From contig OZ244148.1 of assembly GCA_965216255.1 (NCBI GenBank), positions 4,464,001 to 4,528,000 of the forward strand: DNA of 64,000 nt, in the 5' to 3' direction. The position numbers and the translations under genes were made by a program. Below the pieces are notes generated by a model, which saw nothing but the letters and a program-made list of their open reading frames with translations, searched no databases and had not been told where the DNA came from. Positions 18,347-27,700 of the stretch are shown in pieces (the first letter of the stretch is position 1; the number at the start of each line of letters is the position of its first letter). Source of the DNA: G965216255 sp965216255. Its GTDB lineage: Bacteria; Bacteroidota; Rhodothermia; Rhodothermales; Bin80.

Positions 18347-19011
18347 GTGTGCCAGGCATGATCAACAGCTTGGAGGTGCAAGTCCTCTATCCAGCCAGAT
18401 GGCGGCGAAGGATTAGCGAAGCGCAAGGGCGTCGTCGTGAGGCGGGGTCTGAAGGAAGCGTGGAGCAAACCTGCGACCCGATGAACAAGAACCGAATACG
18501 AGGCCTACCCGATCGGACGAGCGAGCCGGTTATCGCAAAGTCCGCGTCATCTATGCGTCGGGGTGGTAGATTCGGCGGGTGTGCAGGGAAGGCGGTTGGT
18601 CTTACCCTGGGAGATCTGCGTTGTGTCCGGCTAAGCCGGACTGAGCGTGTCGTAAGGCACGTGACCGCAACGCAGAAGTCAGCAGAGGGCATAGTAGTCG
18701 GCTTAGCCGACGAAGGCCCGAACAATGGACAGGGGATAGTAGGATGGCAAGCTCATGCGAGCAATGCGGCAGAAAATCCAGCTAACGCTGCCTTTTGCGT
18801 GGGACAGCCCCGGTGAATCCGGCGGTGCCCGTGGGGAAGGGACCGAAGTTCGCACGGCGCAACCCGAATCCGAACTCCCGGCATGTAGCGGCCTGGTGGC
18901 CCTGGCACCCAAGTCGGTTTGCTCAAGTCCATTGAACCGCCGTGTACGGACCCGTACGCACGGTGGTGTGGGAGGGTGGGGGCCGTGAGGCCCCCACCTA
19001 TCCCGATCGAT
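18347..19011 (+). ncRNA. group II intron, family C copy 1 (ORF deleted)
   Basis: Starts GTGTGCCAGGC with the typical TTGGAGGTGCAAGTCCTCT of domain I. It ends after a domain V (CCGTGTACGGACCCGTACGC, then ACGGTGGTGTGGGAG) and domain VI (GGGGGCC-GTGA-GGCCCCC), followed by CCTATCCCGATCGAT. About 665 nt. A short frame at 18755-18988 reads MRQKIQLTLPFAWDSPGES, the usual N-terminus of LtrA-type maturases, but the rest of the protein is missing, so the ORF was deleted between this point and domain V. The 3' boundary is uncertain by a few bases. Confidence 0.75.
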
Positions 19012-19274
19012 CGGAGGCACTGGTATCTACAGCATGGAAGTATGCAGCCCCGCCGCGGTGCAGTAAAGTGCTACGCGAACGGCAGCAGGGCGTCTCGGCC
19101 GAGGTCGTTCTACTGGCATGGAAGGCCCAGTGCCGGCTGTACAAGAGATTCCGCAAACTGAGTCAGACGAAGTCGCGATGCGTGGCCAACACGGCGGTGG
19201 CGCGTGAACTGGCGGGCTTTCTCTGGGAGGCGTTGCGTATGCACACGGGCTCGCCGTTGCCGAAGGCCGCCTGA

Positions 19275-19560
19275 CTCGTATCTTGTAACCAAAGAAATGG
19301 CCTATGGAGAAGCGATCGGGCACGGTAAGGAGAACCCACGATATGCCCTTGCGATAGCCAGCTCTCTTGCTGGTGAGCGCGCGATTGGAGATAGTGGCAG
19401 CTCCCGTCGAAACCGAAATCATGCGTTATGGTCCTTCGGGGCTTAGCACGCGAATACCAGATTGATTAGCCGTCGAAGCCGCCCGGTCGCTTCTCCAGAG
19501 GTCAAGCCAAAAACTCTTCATGTAATCTTCACTTGACATAGTATCCTACTATACCAGGGT
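19275..19560 (+). ncRNA. candidate bridge RNA region of IS110 copy 1
   Basis: About 285 nt of non-coding DNA between the transposase stop and the right end are conserved in four IS110 tails. In IS1111-group elements this side encodes the bridge RNA that guides target and donor choice. A stem GCCAGCTCTCTTGCTGG and a 5-nt variable block ATTGG (19384-19388) are visible. No transcript boundary can be proven from sequence. Confidence 0.5.
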
Positions 19561-19690
19561 ATGAGATTGCGGTACAGGGTGCGCGCTTCTGCCACTTCGA
19601 ATCCTTGTGCGACCCGCAGGCCGAGGAGGCGATAGAGTACGCTCGCTATGACGCTCAGCTGCACGTCGACATTGATTTTCATGGGTACGG
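19561..19690 (-). pseudogene. DDE transposase fragment (part 2 of 3)
   Basis: The minus strand reads AAVPMKINVDVQLSVIASVL and then YRLLGLRVAQGFEVAEARTL, ending YRNLI where IS110 copy 1 begins. It is the middle section of the transposase whose other parts are at 21195-21304 and 16575-16727. Only 130 bp separate the two IS110 elements. Confidence 0.7.
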
Positions 19691-19777
19691 CCGCACAGAG
19701 ATCTTATAGTAGGACTGCTCCGGCTGGGCGAGCTACATTAGCTCGTTCACCACATTCACCCAAACCGGAACAGCCTC

Positions 19778-20917
19778 ATGCAAAGATACACCCCAACATT
19801 CACTTCGGCCTCCTCGCTGGTTGTCGGCATGGACGTGCACAAGAAGACCATTGCGCTTTGCGTGTACGACGACAGCACGGGCGAGGTAATTGACGAGCGG
19901 CAGTTGCCGCACGACATGCCGAGAATCCGCAAGTATGTGCAGAAGTTACAGAGGCGCTACGGCGAGGTTCGTTGCTGCTACGAAGCGTCGTTCTGCGGAT
20001 TCGGCCTGCAGCGTGCGCTGCAGGTGCAGGGCGTGCACTGCGACGTGATCGCCCCCTCAACCATTCCGCGTCGACCGGGCGAGCGTATCAAGACTGATCG
20101 ACGGGATGCGATGAAGCTGGCCACGTTGTATGCCAAAGGGCTGCTGACGCCGGTGTGCGTACCGGAAGAGGAGCAGGAAGCAGCCCGGTCCCTTTTGCGC
20201 TGCCGCGCTGACCTGGTGGAGTCTATCACGCGCACCAAGCAGCGGATTCTGTCTTTCATTCAGACCCGGGGCTTTCGGTACACCGGTGCCACAAACTGGA
20301 CGAAGGCCCATTGGAAGTGGATTCGTGCCTTGCCGGCAAGGGCGGTGGACCAGGTCACGCTGCAGACGTATCTGCACAAGCTGACGTATCTGGAGCAGGA
20401 AGTGCACAGACTGGAACAGCATCTGGCGGAGGAAGCCGAAAAGGACCGCTACAGAGAGCCCGTGGGGGTGCTGATGGCCTTCCGGGGCATAGGCTTTGTG
20501 ACGGCCATGACGCTGGTGTGCGAATTGGGAGACATCCGTCGCTTCGCGCATCCGCGGCAGTTAATGGCGTATCTCGGCCTGGTGCCGAGCGAGTACAGCT
20601 CGGGCGATCACACGCAGCGCGGCTCCATCACAAAGACGGGCAACACGCATGTTCGCAAGGCGCTGGTGTCAACGGCATGGAAGTATGCAGCCCAACCGCG
20701 GTGCAGTAAAGTGCTACGCGAACGGCAGCAGGGCGTCTCGGCCGAGGTCGTTCTACTGGCATGGAAGGCCCAGTGCCGGCTGTACAAGAGATTCCGCAAA
20801 CTGAGTCAGACGAAGTCGCGATGCGTGGCCAACACGGCGGTGGCGCGTGAACTGGCGGGCTTTCTCTGGGAGGCGTTGCGTATGCACACGGGCTCGCCGT
20901 TGCCGAAGGCCGCCTAA
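19778..20917 (+). CDS. IS110 family transposase (DEDD recombinase)
   Basis: 379 aa, intact. N-terminal RuvC-like DEDD domain (VVGMDVHKKTIALCVYDDST; YEASFCGFGLQRAL; KTDRRDAMKLATLYAKG) and C-terminal Transposase_20 domain (LMAFRGIGFVTAMTLVCELG; LGLVPSEYSSGDHTQRGSIT) with the serine-containing tail required for recombination. Works with a bridge RNA in this family. It starts at ATG 19778, about 80 bp from the left end. Confidence 0.95.
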   Translation: MQRYTPTFTSASSLVVGMDVHKKTIALCVYDDSTGEVIDERQLPHDMPRIRKYVQKLQRRYGEVRCCYEASFCGFGLQRALQVQGVHCDVIAPSTIPRRPGERIKTDRRDAMKLATLYAKGLLTPVCVPEEEQEAARSLLRCRADLVESITRTKQRILSFIQTRGFRYTGATNWTKAHWKWIRALPARAVDQVTLQTYLHKLTYLEQEVHRLEQHLAEEAEKDRYREPVGVLMAFRGIGFVTAMTLVCELGDIRRFAHPRQLMAYLGLVPSEYSSGDHTQRGSITKTGNTHVRKALVSTAWKYAAQPRCSKVLRERQQGVSAEVVLLAWKAQCRLYKRFRKLSQTKSRCVANTAVARELAGFLWEALRMHTGSPLPKAA

Positions 20918-21194
20918 ACTGTATCTTGCAACCAAAGAAATGGCCTATGGAGAAGTGATCGGGCACGGTAAGGAGAACCCACGATATGCCCTTGCGATAG
21001 CCAGCTCTCTTGCTGGTGAGTGCGCGTCAACAGATAGTGGCAGCTCCCGTCGAAACCGAAATCATGCGTTATGGTCCTTCGGGGCTTAGCACGCGAATAC
21101 CAGATTGATTAGCCGTCGAAGCCGCCCGGTCGCTTCTCCAGAGGTCAAGCCAAAAACTCTTCATGTAATCTTCACTTGAAATAGGGTCCTACTA
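20918..21194 (+). ncRNA. candidate bridge RNA region of IS110 copy 2
   Basis: Same conserved 3' non-coding segment as in copy 1. The variable block reads TCAAC (21027-21031) instead of ATTGG, preceded by TGCGCG instead of CGCGCG. The surrounding sequence is almost unchanged. Confidence 0.5.
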
Positions 21195-21304
21195 TACCAG
21201 GGCATCCATGTGGAAAAAGTCAATGGCGTCGCTGATTACGGTCTCCATGATCATGCGACGTGCATAGCGCTCGACCAGCCGCACAGCAGACACATTCACT
21301 ATCT
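21195..21304 (-). pseudogene. DDE transposase fragment (part 1 of 3)
   Basis: The minus strand reads NVSAVRLVERYARRMIMETV and ISDAIDFFHMDA. It continues, across IS110 copy 2, into the 19561-19690 fragment. The upstream part is missing because the ISNCY-type element begins at 21305. The exact IS family of this transposase is not assigned. Confidence 0.65.
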
Positions 21305-21847
21305 AGTGGTTGTACGAAAATACTTTAAATCATAAAGAAACAATCTGTTATATCTTGCCATTGGCGCTAAATCTGAAGGACGTATAGCCGATTTGGGCAT
21401 TTAAGAGCGCAAAACAGCTCACATTCGCCAGGGAAACCATGCGCAAGATTGTCCCAGAGTGCCGTGCACTCGACAGTACGCCGATCAAGGAGATTGCCAT
21501 AGACCCGAGAATGCGCGACGACATGAGTGCGGTGCTCAAGGGTCTGCAGTGCGTCTACTGCAAGGCGGAATCCCGCGCGGCCTTGTTCACGATTCTGGAG
21601 GCGCACTTTCAGCCGGGTGCGCGCAGAGATGTCGGGCGACCGGGCATGGATCTATCGCGCGTCATCGTGTTTGCGATAGTCAAGCAGTGCCTGGATCTGG
21701 ACTACGATGCTTTGTTGTACCGGGCGAACAACCATCTTTTGCCGCGGGAGCTCTTGGGGCACGGCCGCCTTTGACGCGGTGAAGTACAGCAGACAGCGGC
21801 TGGTGGACAACGTGCAGCTTTTGACGCCGGAGCTGGTCCGGAAGGTG

Positions 21848-22532
21848 GTGTGCCACGAGTGGCACAAGGGCGTTGTTCTTTAACATAGCTTGAGTGCTGC
21901 GTAACTGCATTTAGGATGGGGGAAGGCCCCTCGCAGCCGTCGTACAGGCGGAGGCTGCAAACCACCGGCTGCTGCTTGACCTTAAGGGTTCGGTAGTGAG
22001 CGAGTCCGGAAAAGGCGGAGCAATGACTCTGTCAGGTATGGGCCATAGAGTCGAACGCAAGTGAACCGCTGACGAAGTGTCGAAAGTGCATGGACGATGT
22101 CAAAACCGGGGTCTCATCTCTGCTCCGGGACGAGATCGGGAGGTGCCTGTTTATGGCCCGATCGGCATCCGGCATACAGGCGGCGAGAATATGGTCTGGG
22201 CCTAAATGCGGAACGTGGGAACCTGTCGGGGCGATGCTAAGGGAGACTCGCAAGCGGAGAACCCGCGAGCGATTGAGTACCAATGCGCTCCACGGGGGCG
22301 GATCGGCTCGTAGTAGTGATGAAGGTTCTGTGATGGAACTGGAGCGAAGGGGCCGACTCGGTCGGTGGAAGGAGCGGGGCAACCGCAAGGCGGGAGGACC
22401 TCGCTCAAGAAACAAGGGCTTGGCTGCTGGCTGGATTGGTAGCCGGGTGGGCCGAGAAGAGCCGTATGAGGCGAGAGTCTCACGTACGGTTCTGTGGGAG
22501 CCTGGGGGTGAAATTCCCCCGGGCTACCCGAC
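21848..22532 (+). ncRNA. group II intron, family D (no ORF)
   Basis: Starts GTGTGCCACGAGTGGCAC directly after codons AAG GTG of the ISNCY transposase and ends GGGCTACCCGAC before ACC CAA TTG. Joining the exons gives ELVRKV-TQLIVRTAHKV in frame. Domain V is clear at about 22452-22490 (AGCCGTATGAGGCGAGAG / TCTCACGTACGGTTCTGTG), and domain VI is GGGGGTGAAATTCCCCC. 685 nt and no maturase gene. Internal motifs such as GGAGCGAAGGGGCCG and GTACCAATGCGCTCC are typical of bacterial ORF-less intron cores. Confidence 0.8.
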
Positions 22533-23507
22533 ACCCAATTGATAGTGCGGACGGCGCACAAGGTGGCTGGAAAAAAGTCTGGGGCCGCTAGCCGGTCGCT
22601 GCGATTCCAGGGTGGTTAAGACGCATGTGCACTATCCCACCGATGTGGGTCTGTGCTGGGATGCGGTTCGTGGTCTAATACGTGTGAGTGCACGCTCGGC
22701 GGCGGCATTCGCTCTTCCGGGCTGGCGCAAGCATGCGGATCGCACGCGGAAGATATACCAGGCCTTCAGCCGGGTGCGGACGGCCCCGCGCTACCGGCAG
22801 AATCCGAAAGGAGTGAAGGCGTACTTGCGCCAGTGCACACAGACTGCAGCACGTGCCCGTACGCTGTTAAATGCCTTGGCCACAGTGCAGAAATCGGCGG
22901 CGGCGCGAGCGGATATCGCGTATTACTTGCACTATGTAGACTTGTTGGTGGATCAAATCCGGCGTCGCATCCTCTTGGGCGAGCAGATTCCACATGCGCA
23001 GAAAGTGTTTTCCATCCACAAGCCACATACGCGTTGGATCAGCAAAGGCAAGGCGGGCGTGCTGGCCGAGCTGGGCCTTCCGGTCGCACTGGTAGAAGAT
23101 GAGCACCGGTTCATTTTGGCTTATCACATCCTGTGGGACACATCAGATGTTGAGGTGGCGGTACCGATCATTGATGCGGTGCAGGCGGCTTTTCCAGAGT
23201 TCAATGCGTGCAGTTTTGACCGGGGCTTTCACAGCTTGAAGAATCGAGAAGCATTGGATGCTCGGCTGGCACTCAATGCGCTTCCGAAGAAGGGCAAGCT
23301 TTCTCTGGCGGAGCGTGCGCGAAAGCGCGCGCCTGCGTTCAAGGCAGCGCGGCGCCGCCCGGCCGCCGAGTCGTGTCTGGCCAATTTCGGACTTCGGGGC
23401 GGTGCGCTGGTGCGGGAGAAGGTAAGCGTGCGGTGAAACCCATCTGGAAAAGGTGACGATTTCTCGGGAGATTACTCATAGACCCGAGGACTCAAAGCCT
23501 GGATGGC

Positions 23508-23800
23508 ATGAGACAGCCCAGACGAACGGCGGAAGAAATGTTTTCGCTGGTGGAACAGTATGAAGAAAGCAGCCAGACCGCTGCAGCGTTCTGTGCCGAG
23601 CGCGGCATCTCGTATGGGCAGCTGTTTTACTGGCGTCGGAAGTATCGCCTGGAGGCTGCGGCAGCGGTGCCTTTGTGGAGATTGGCCGACCCGTGGCAGG
23701 TGAAGAGGCGCAAGTGGAGATCATGTACCCGGGCGGGATACGCGTGCGCCTCTTGGCGCCGGTATCTGCCTCGTACCTGGCGCAGCTGGTGCAGTCATGA
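23508..23800 (+). pseudogene. tnpA: IS66 tnpA (frameshifted)
   Basis: The N-terminal half has the IS66 Orf1 helix-turn-helix (FSLVEQYEESSQTAAAFCAE, GISYGQLFYWRRKYRLE). Near 23667 a one-base indel shifts the frame; in the next frame the expected end follows (VEIMYPGGIRVRLLAPVSAS to LVQS and TGA at 23800). The true end overlaps the tnpB start as ATGA, the usual IS66 translational coupling. Confidence 0.75.
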
Positions 23801-24132
23801 TCGGACTGGGGCCTTCGCACCGGTATTTCTTTTACCGGCCGCCAGCCGACATGCGCAAGAGCTTTGACGGCCTGTGCGCCTTGGTGAAAAGCGGCATGAA
23901 GCGGGATCCCATGTCGGGGGACGTCTTTGTGTTCGTCAACAGGAGGCGGAGCCATCTAAAGGCGCTTTCGTGGGACCGAAGCGGCTTCGCCTTGTTTTAC
24001 AAAAGGCTTGAAGCGGGTACGTTTGAGCTGCCGAAAGAGGATATGCCGACGTGGACGCAGATGGTGATGTTACTGGAGGGAGTGTCGCTGAAGTCCGTAA
24101 AATACCGGCGCCGGTATGCGGTTAAGAGCTGA
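23797..24132 (+). CDS. tnpB: IS66 TnpB accessory protein
   Basis: 111 aa, complete, with the IS66 Orf2 signature (YRPPADMRKSFDGLCALVK, GDVFVFVNRRRSHLKALSWD). It is required for IS66 transposition but its biochemical role is not settled. Overlaps tnpA by 4 bp and precedes tnpC by 63 bp. Confidence 0.93.
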   Translation: MIGLGPSHRYFFYRPPADMRKSFDGLCALVKSGMKRDPMSGDVFVFVNRRRSHLKALSWDRSGFALFYKRLEAGTFELPKEDMPTWTQMVMLLEGVSLKSVKYRRRYAVKS

Positions 24133-24195
24133 AAATCGGGATAGATAGTATGTGGAAACGGGGAACAATGCATGTGCAGACGTTGTTGAACAATC

Positions 24196-27100
24196 ATGCA
24201 GCCCGAAGCACATTCCTCCCTCTCTTCTGCGGATGTTGAGACCTTCCGTGCGCAGCTTGCCGCGGTGCTTCAGCAAAACGCCATCGTGCGCCGTGATAAG
24301 GCGCTTTTCCCTAGTGGGTGCGAATCCCACCTAGTAACTGTCGCTCCAGCTAGTAGCGGCCAAAGCGGTTTATGGAGGTAACAACATGAGCTGAAGCACT
24401 TTGGTAAAGGGTCGCTTAGGCGATTCAGCGAGCATGCAGGCCGGAACGCGTAGTGAATGCCGAGCAGGCCTCGAAACATGCAATGCGGAAGCCGACCCTC
24501 CGTTGGTAAGGGGAAGGCCGCCGGTAGTCTGGGAAGAGAACGACACAAGCACCAGATTACTTCCGCCGGGGTAGTGGCACTGGCATGCATGCAAGATGGG
24601 AAAAGTAGCAACACGGGAAGCCCTGCCGGAGGCACACGTAAGCCAACCGATTTCCCGCAAGGGACAGATTGGGCCGTCAGGGTGGCGGATGGGTCCGTAG
24701 TACCTGTGACGCGGGGTAATGCTCGTCGAGGAAAGGGACCCTCATTCAAGAGCAATACGCAAAGGGGGAAAGGCAATGGTTACTGACGCAAGTCTAACAG
24801 GATCAGAATCAGTTCGGGACCTCCAGCGCGTATTACATGTCAAAGCGGAGGAAGACCCCAAGCGTCGTTTCCATGCATTGTGTGACAAAGTGTGGAGGAA
24901 GGATTTCTTATTTGCAGCCTGGCAACAAGTACGCCGTAACGGCGGCAGTGCCGGTGTGGATGGAGAGACCTTTCGAGACATTGAAGCGCACGGCATAAAT
25001 CGATGGCTGGGGGAACTGGCGCGGGATCTAAGGGAGGGTACGTACAAACCGCGTGCGGTACGTCAGGTACTGATCCCGAAGAAGCAGCCAGGCAAGTTCC
25101 GGCCGTTAGGCATTCCCTGTATTCGTGACAGGGTCGCGCAGACATCGGCAATGCTGGTGCTGGGGCCGATCTTTGAAGCGGATTTACAAGAGGAGCAATA
25201 TGCCTATCGGAAGGGACGTGGCGCACAGGAAGCGGTCAATCGCGTCCACAGGCTCGTAAATACGGGCCGCCGGGAAGTGGTTGATGCAGACCTGTCGAAC
25301 TACTTTGGTGAGATACCGCATGATAAGATGATGAAGTCTCTGGCGCGTCGCATCAGCGATGGTCGGATGCTCGAACTCATCAAGTCATGGCTGGTGATGC
25401 CGGTAGTGGAAGATGACGGTAAGGCAGGCAAACGCCTGACGAACCGGGCTCGGAAGGAAGGAAAGGGTACGCCGCAAGGCGCGCCAATCTCTCCTTTGCT
25501 GAGTAACACAGGCGATCGCCGATCGCCTACATGCGCCGTTTTCTCATTGCCTGGAAGCTGCTGGGCTATGCCCGGCGCTTCCAAGCGTCGATCGTGAACT
25601 ACGCCGATGATTTTGTGGTACTCGGAAAGGCCGATGGTACAGCGATGCTGGAAGCGGTGGAGACCATAATGCAACGGCTGAAACTGCCGATCAACGCAAG
25701 GAAGACCCGATGCGTCCGGTGCCCCGAAGAACCGTTTGAGTTCCTTGGGTACCGGATTGGGCGCAACTTTCGCCCGGGCGGCAGAGGATCCTATATAGGG
25801 ACTCGCCCGAGCAAGAAGAGTGTCCAGAGCATATGCCGCAGGATCAGTGAGCAAACGGCGGCAAGGCACGGACTGCTGTCCATAGAGGAGATGGTAACAC
25901 GCCTTAACTGGTTAATGACCGGATGGGCCAACTACTTCCGACTTGGACAAGTCAATCCCGCCTATGCAGCCATAGATGCACACATGAAGAAGCGGATTCG
26001 CCAGTGGCTCTGTCGCAAGCACAAGGTCCAGTCCGGGGGGTGGGCGCGCTTCCCGCACGAAGAGCTATACGAGAAGTATGGCTTGATATGCCTTGAGCCA
26101 ACGACCAAGGGCCTTCCGTGGGCGAAAACATGATCTTGTCTGAAAGCCGGATGCGGTAATTCTGCATGTCCGGTTTGATGAGCGGCGGGCGGAAACGTGC
26201 TCCTAATGGGAGTAACGCGCCGCCCGTCGACTCTACCAGTCCGAGGAGATAAGCCGGCTGCAGGCGAAATTGGAGAGCAAGGACAAACAGTTGGCTGAAG
26301 CCCTCCGCCTGCTCTTTGGCTCCAGGAGCGAAAGGTATGTACTGGGGCCGGAGGCGCAGCAGGGCCTCTTGTTTGACGACATGGAGGTCGAGGTGCCCCT
26401 GCCGCACGAGCCCAAGACGGATCAGCCGAAGCGGAAGCGGCGCAAGGCCAAGCGGCGTCCGGACTTCAAGGATCTGCCGGATCACCTGCCCCGCGAGACG
26501 ATCGTAATCCAGCCTGAAGAGGACACGACAGGTCTCATTTGCATCGGCATGGAGAAGACGCAGTACCTGGAGATCGTGCCCAGCATGATAAAGGTGGTCG
26601 AGATTCATCGTCCCAAGTACGTGGACCCGACCGATGAGGACAGCGGCGTCATCATCGCCGAGTTGCCTCCGCGGCTGGTGGACAAGGGCATGGCCGGACC
26701 GGGATTGTTGGCCGATGTGGTGGTTAACAAGTACTGTGACCACTTGCCCCTGTACCGGCAGCAGCAGCGTTTCCGGCGGGAAGGCATTGAAATTGCCAAG
26801 TCCACGCTGGGAGGATGGATAGCGCAGTCGGCGTGGCACCTTGGGCCGCTGTATGATGCACTCAAGCAGGAGGCGCTCTTAAGCGGGTATCTGCAGGCGG
26901 ATGAGACGCGTATCCAGGTCCAGGATCGAAAGAAGAAGGGCAAGACCCATCGGGGTTTTTACTGGGTGTACCATACTCCGGAGCAGAAGCTGTTTGTGAT
27001 GGAGTATCGCAAGAGCCGTGCCCGTGCAGGTCCGGTGGCGTTCTTGGGTGGGTATGCGGGAGCGTTGCAGACGGACGGGTATGTGGCCTACAACGTCTTC

Positions 27101-27700
27101 GAAGCGCATCCGTCTATGACGGTCTACGGATGCATGGCGCATGCCCGTCGCAAGTTCTACGACTGTCGTAGCTACGAACCGGAGAAGGCCGAGCACGTGT
27201 TGACAAAGATCAGGCGACTCTACGCCATAGAGCGCAGGCTGCGAGAGGAGGGTGCCAGTGCGGAACGTCGGCGCGAGGTACGTCAGGAAGAGGCCCGGCC
27301 TGTACTGGAAACGCTGAAGCCCTGGCTGGAGGTGAACGGGGGATTGCCCAAGAGCCCTTGGGGCCAGGCGACCAACTATACGCTCGGCCTTTGGAAAAGG
27401 CTGACCCGATACCTGGATGAGGGCCGCGTGGAGCTGGACAATAACCTCATTGAAAATGCCCTGCGGCCGTTGGTTATCGGCCGCAAGAATTACCTGTTCG
27501 CGGGATCACATGATGCGGCCCAGCGGGCAGCCGTGGTCTATTCGCTACTTGGCACGTGCAAGCTACACGGTGTTAATCCCCAGGAGTGGCTCACGGACGT
27601 GTTCGAGCGCATCCCGACGCATCCGGCCAGGCGCGTAGCTGACCTCTTGCCTCATCATTGGCAGAAGGCACGACAAGCTGACAAAGACAAGGCGGCATAG
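24196..27700 (+). CDS. tnpC: IS66 TnpC transposase, split by an in-frame group II intron
   Basis: Exon 1 is 24196-24285 (30 codons, MQPEAHSSLSSADVETFRAQ to LQQNAI). Exon 2 is 26237-27700, starting QSEEISRLQAKLESKDKQLA. Joined, they give a continuous 517-aa IS66 TnpC with the N-terminal leucine-rich segment, the zinc-binding-like region, and the DDE domain (SGYLQADETRIQVQDRKKKG; LQTDGYVAYNVFEAHPSMTV; LDNNLIENALRPLVIGRKNY). Both junctions fall on codon boundaries. Without splicing only exon 2 could be made, from an internal start such as the TTG at 26270. Confidence 0.9.
24286..26236 (+). ncRNA. group II intron, family A copy 1, with reverse transcriptase gene
   Basis: Starts GTGCGCCGTGATAAGGCGC after ATC of tnpC and ends GCCCGTCGACTCTAC before CAG. 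1951 nt, same strand as tnpC. Domain V is AAGCCGGATGCGGTAATTC with TGCATGTCCGGTTT at about 26140-26175. The 3' part after domain V is longer than usual and GC-rich, and a similar tail is seen in copy 2. The maturase gene at 24776-26133 is frameshifted. Confidence 0.88.
24776..26133 (+). pseudogene. ltrA: group II intron reverse transcriptase/maturase (frameshifted)
   Basis: The ATG at 24776 opens a frame with RT blocks RFHALCDKVWRKDFLFAAWQ, GGSAGVDGETF, RQVLIPKKQPGKFRPLGIPC, YAYRKGRGAQEAVNRV and KGTPQGAPISPLLSN. Then a net 17-nt insertion (about 25509-25525) shifts the frame. The second frame, from 25531, carries the catalytic YADD (SIVNYADDFVVLGKADG), the block FEFLGYRIGR and the maturase domain (TRLNWLMTGWANYFRLGQ). 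No C-terminal HNH endonuclease is seen. As it stands no full-length enzyme can be made without frameshifting. Confidence 0.85.

Larger units (their letters stand above)
16806..19274 (+). pseudogene. IS110 transposase, split by two group II introns
   Basis: Exon 1 (16806-17681) encodes the DEDD RuvC-like domain (VVGMDVHKKTIALCVYDDST, then KTDRRDAMKLAPLY) and most of the Transposase_20 domain up to TKTGNTHV. Exon 2 resumes at about 19012 with the equivalent of RKALVSTAWKYAA and ends at TGA 19274. Compared with copy 2 the 3' exon has lost one base (CGGAGGCAC against CGGAAGGCAC at 43786), so even perfect splicing would leave a frameshift. Exon 1 is otherwise nearly identical to copy 2. Confidence 0.8.
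16728..19560 (+). mobile_element. IS110 family (IS1111 group) element, copy 1, with two introns
   Basis: The left end (AGATCTTATAGTAGGAC) and right end (CCTACTATACCAGG) are shared with copy 2. TATAGTAGGA forms a subterminal inverted repeat, which is the hallmark of the IS1111 group. It is inserted in a minus-strand transposase gene (fragments on both sides) without an evident target duplication, as expected for the DEDD recombinases of this family. Two group II introns lie back to back in the transposase gene and enlarge the element to about 2.8 kb. Confidence 0.85.
19691..21194 (+). mobile_element. IS110 family (IS1111 group) element, copy 2, intact
   Basis: About 1.5 kb with the same ends as copy 1. 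The left TATAGTAGGAC (about 19707-19717) is inverted at the right end as GTCCTACTATA (about 21187). It interrupts the transposase gene between the codons for HMDAL and AAVPMK. It is the only complete and uninterrupted IS110 in the window and could be active. Confidence 0.88.

Noticed and set aside
25500..25530. GCGATCGC palindrome in the RT gene as a HIP1-like site or protein-binding site
   Set aside because: It occurs once here, and the corresponding bases in the other intron copy are not palindromic.
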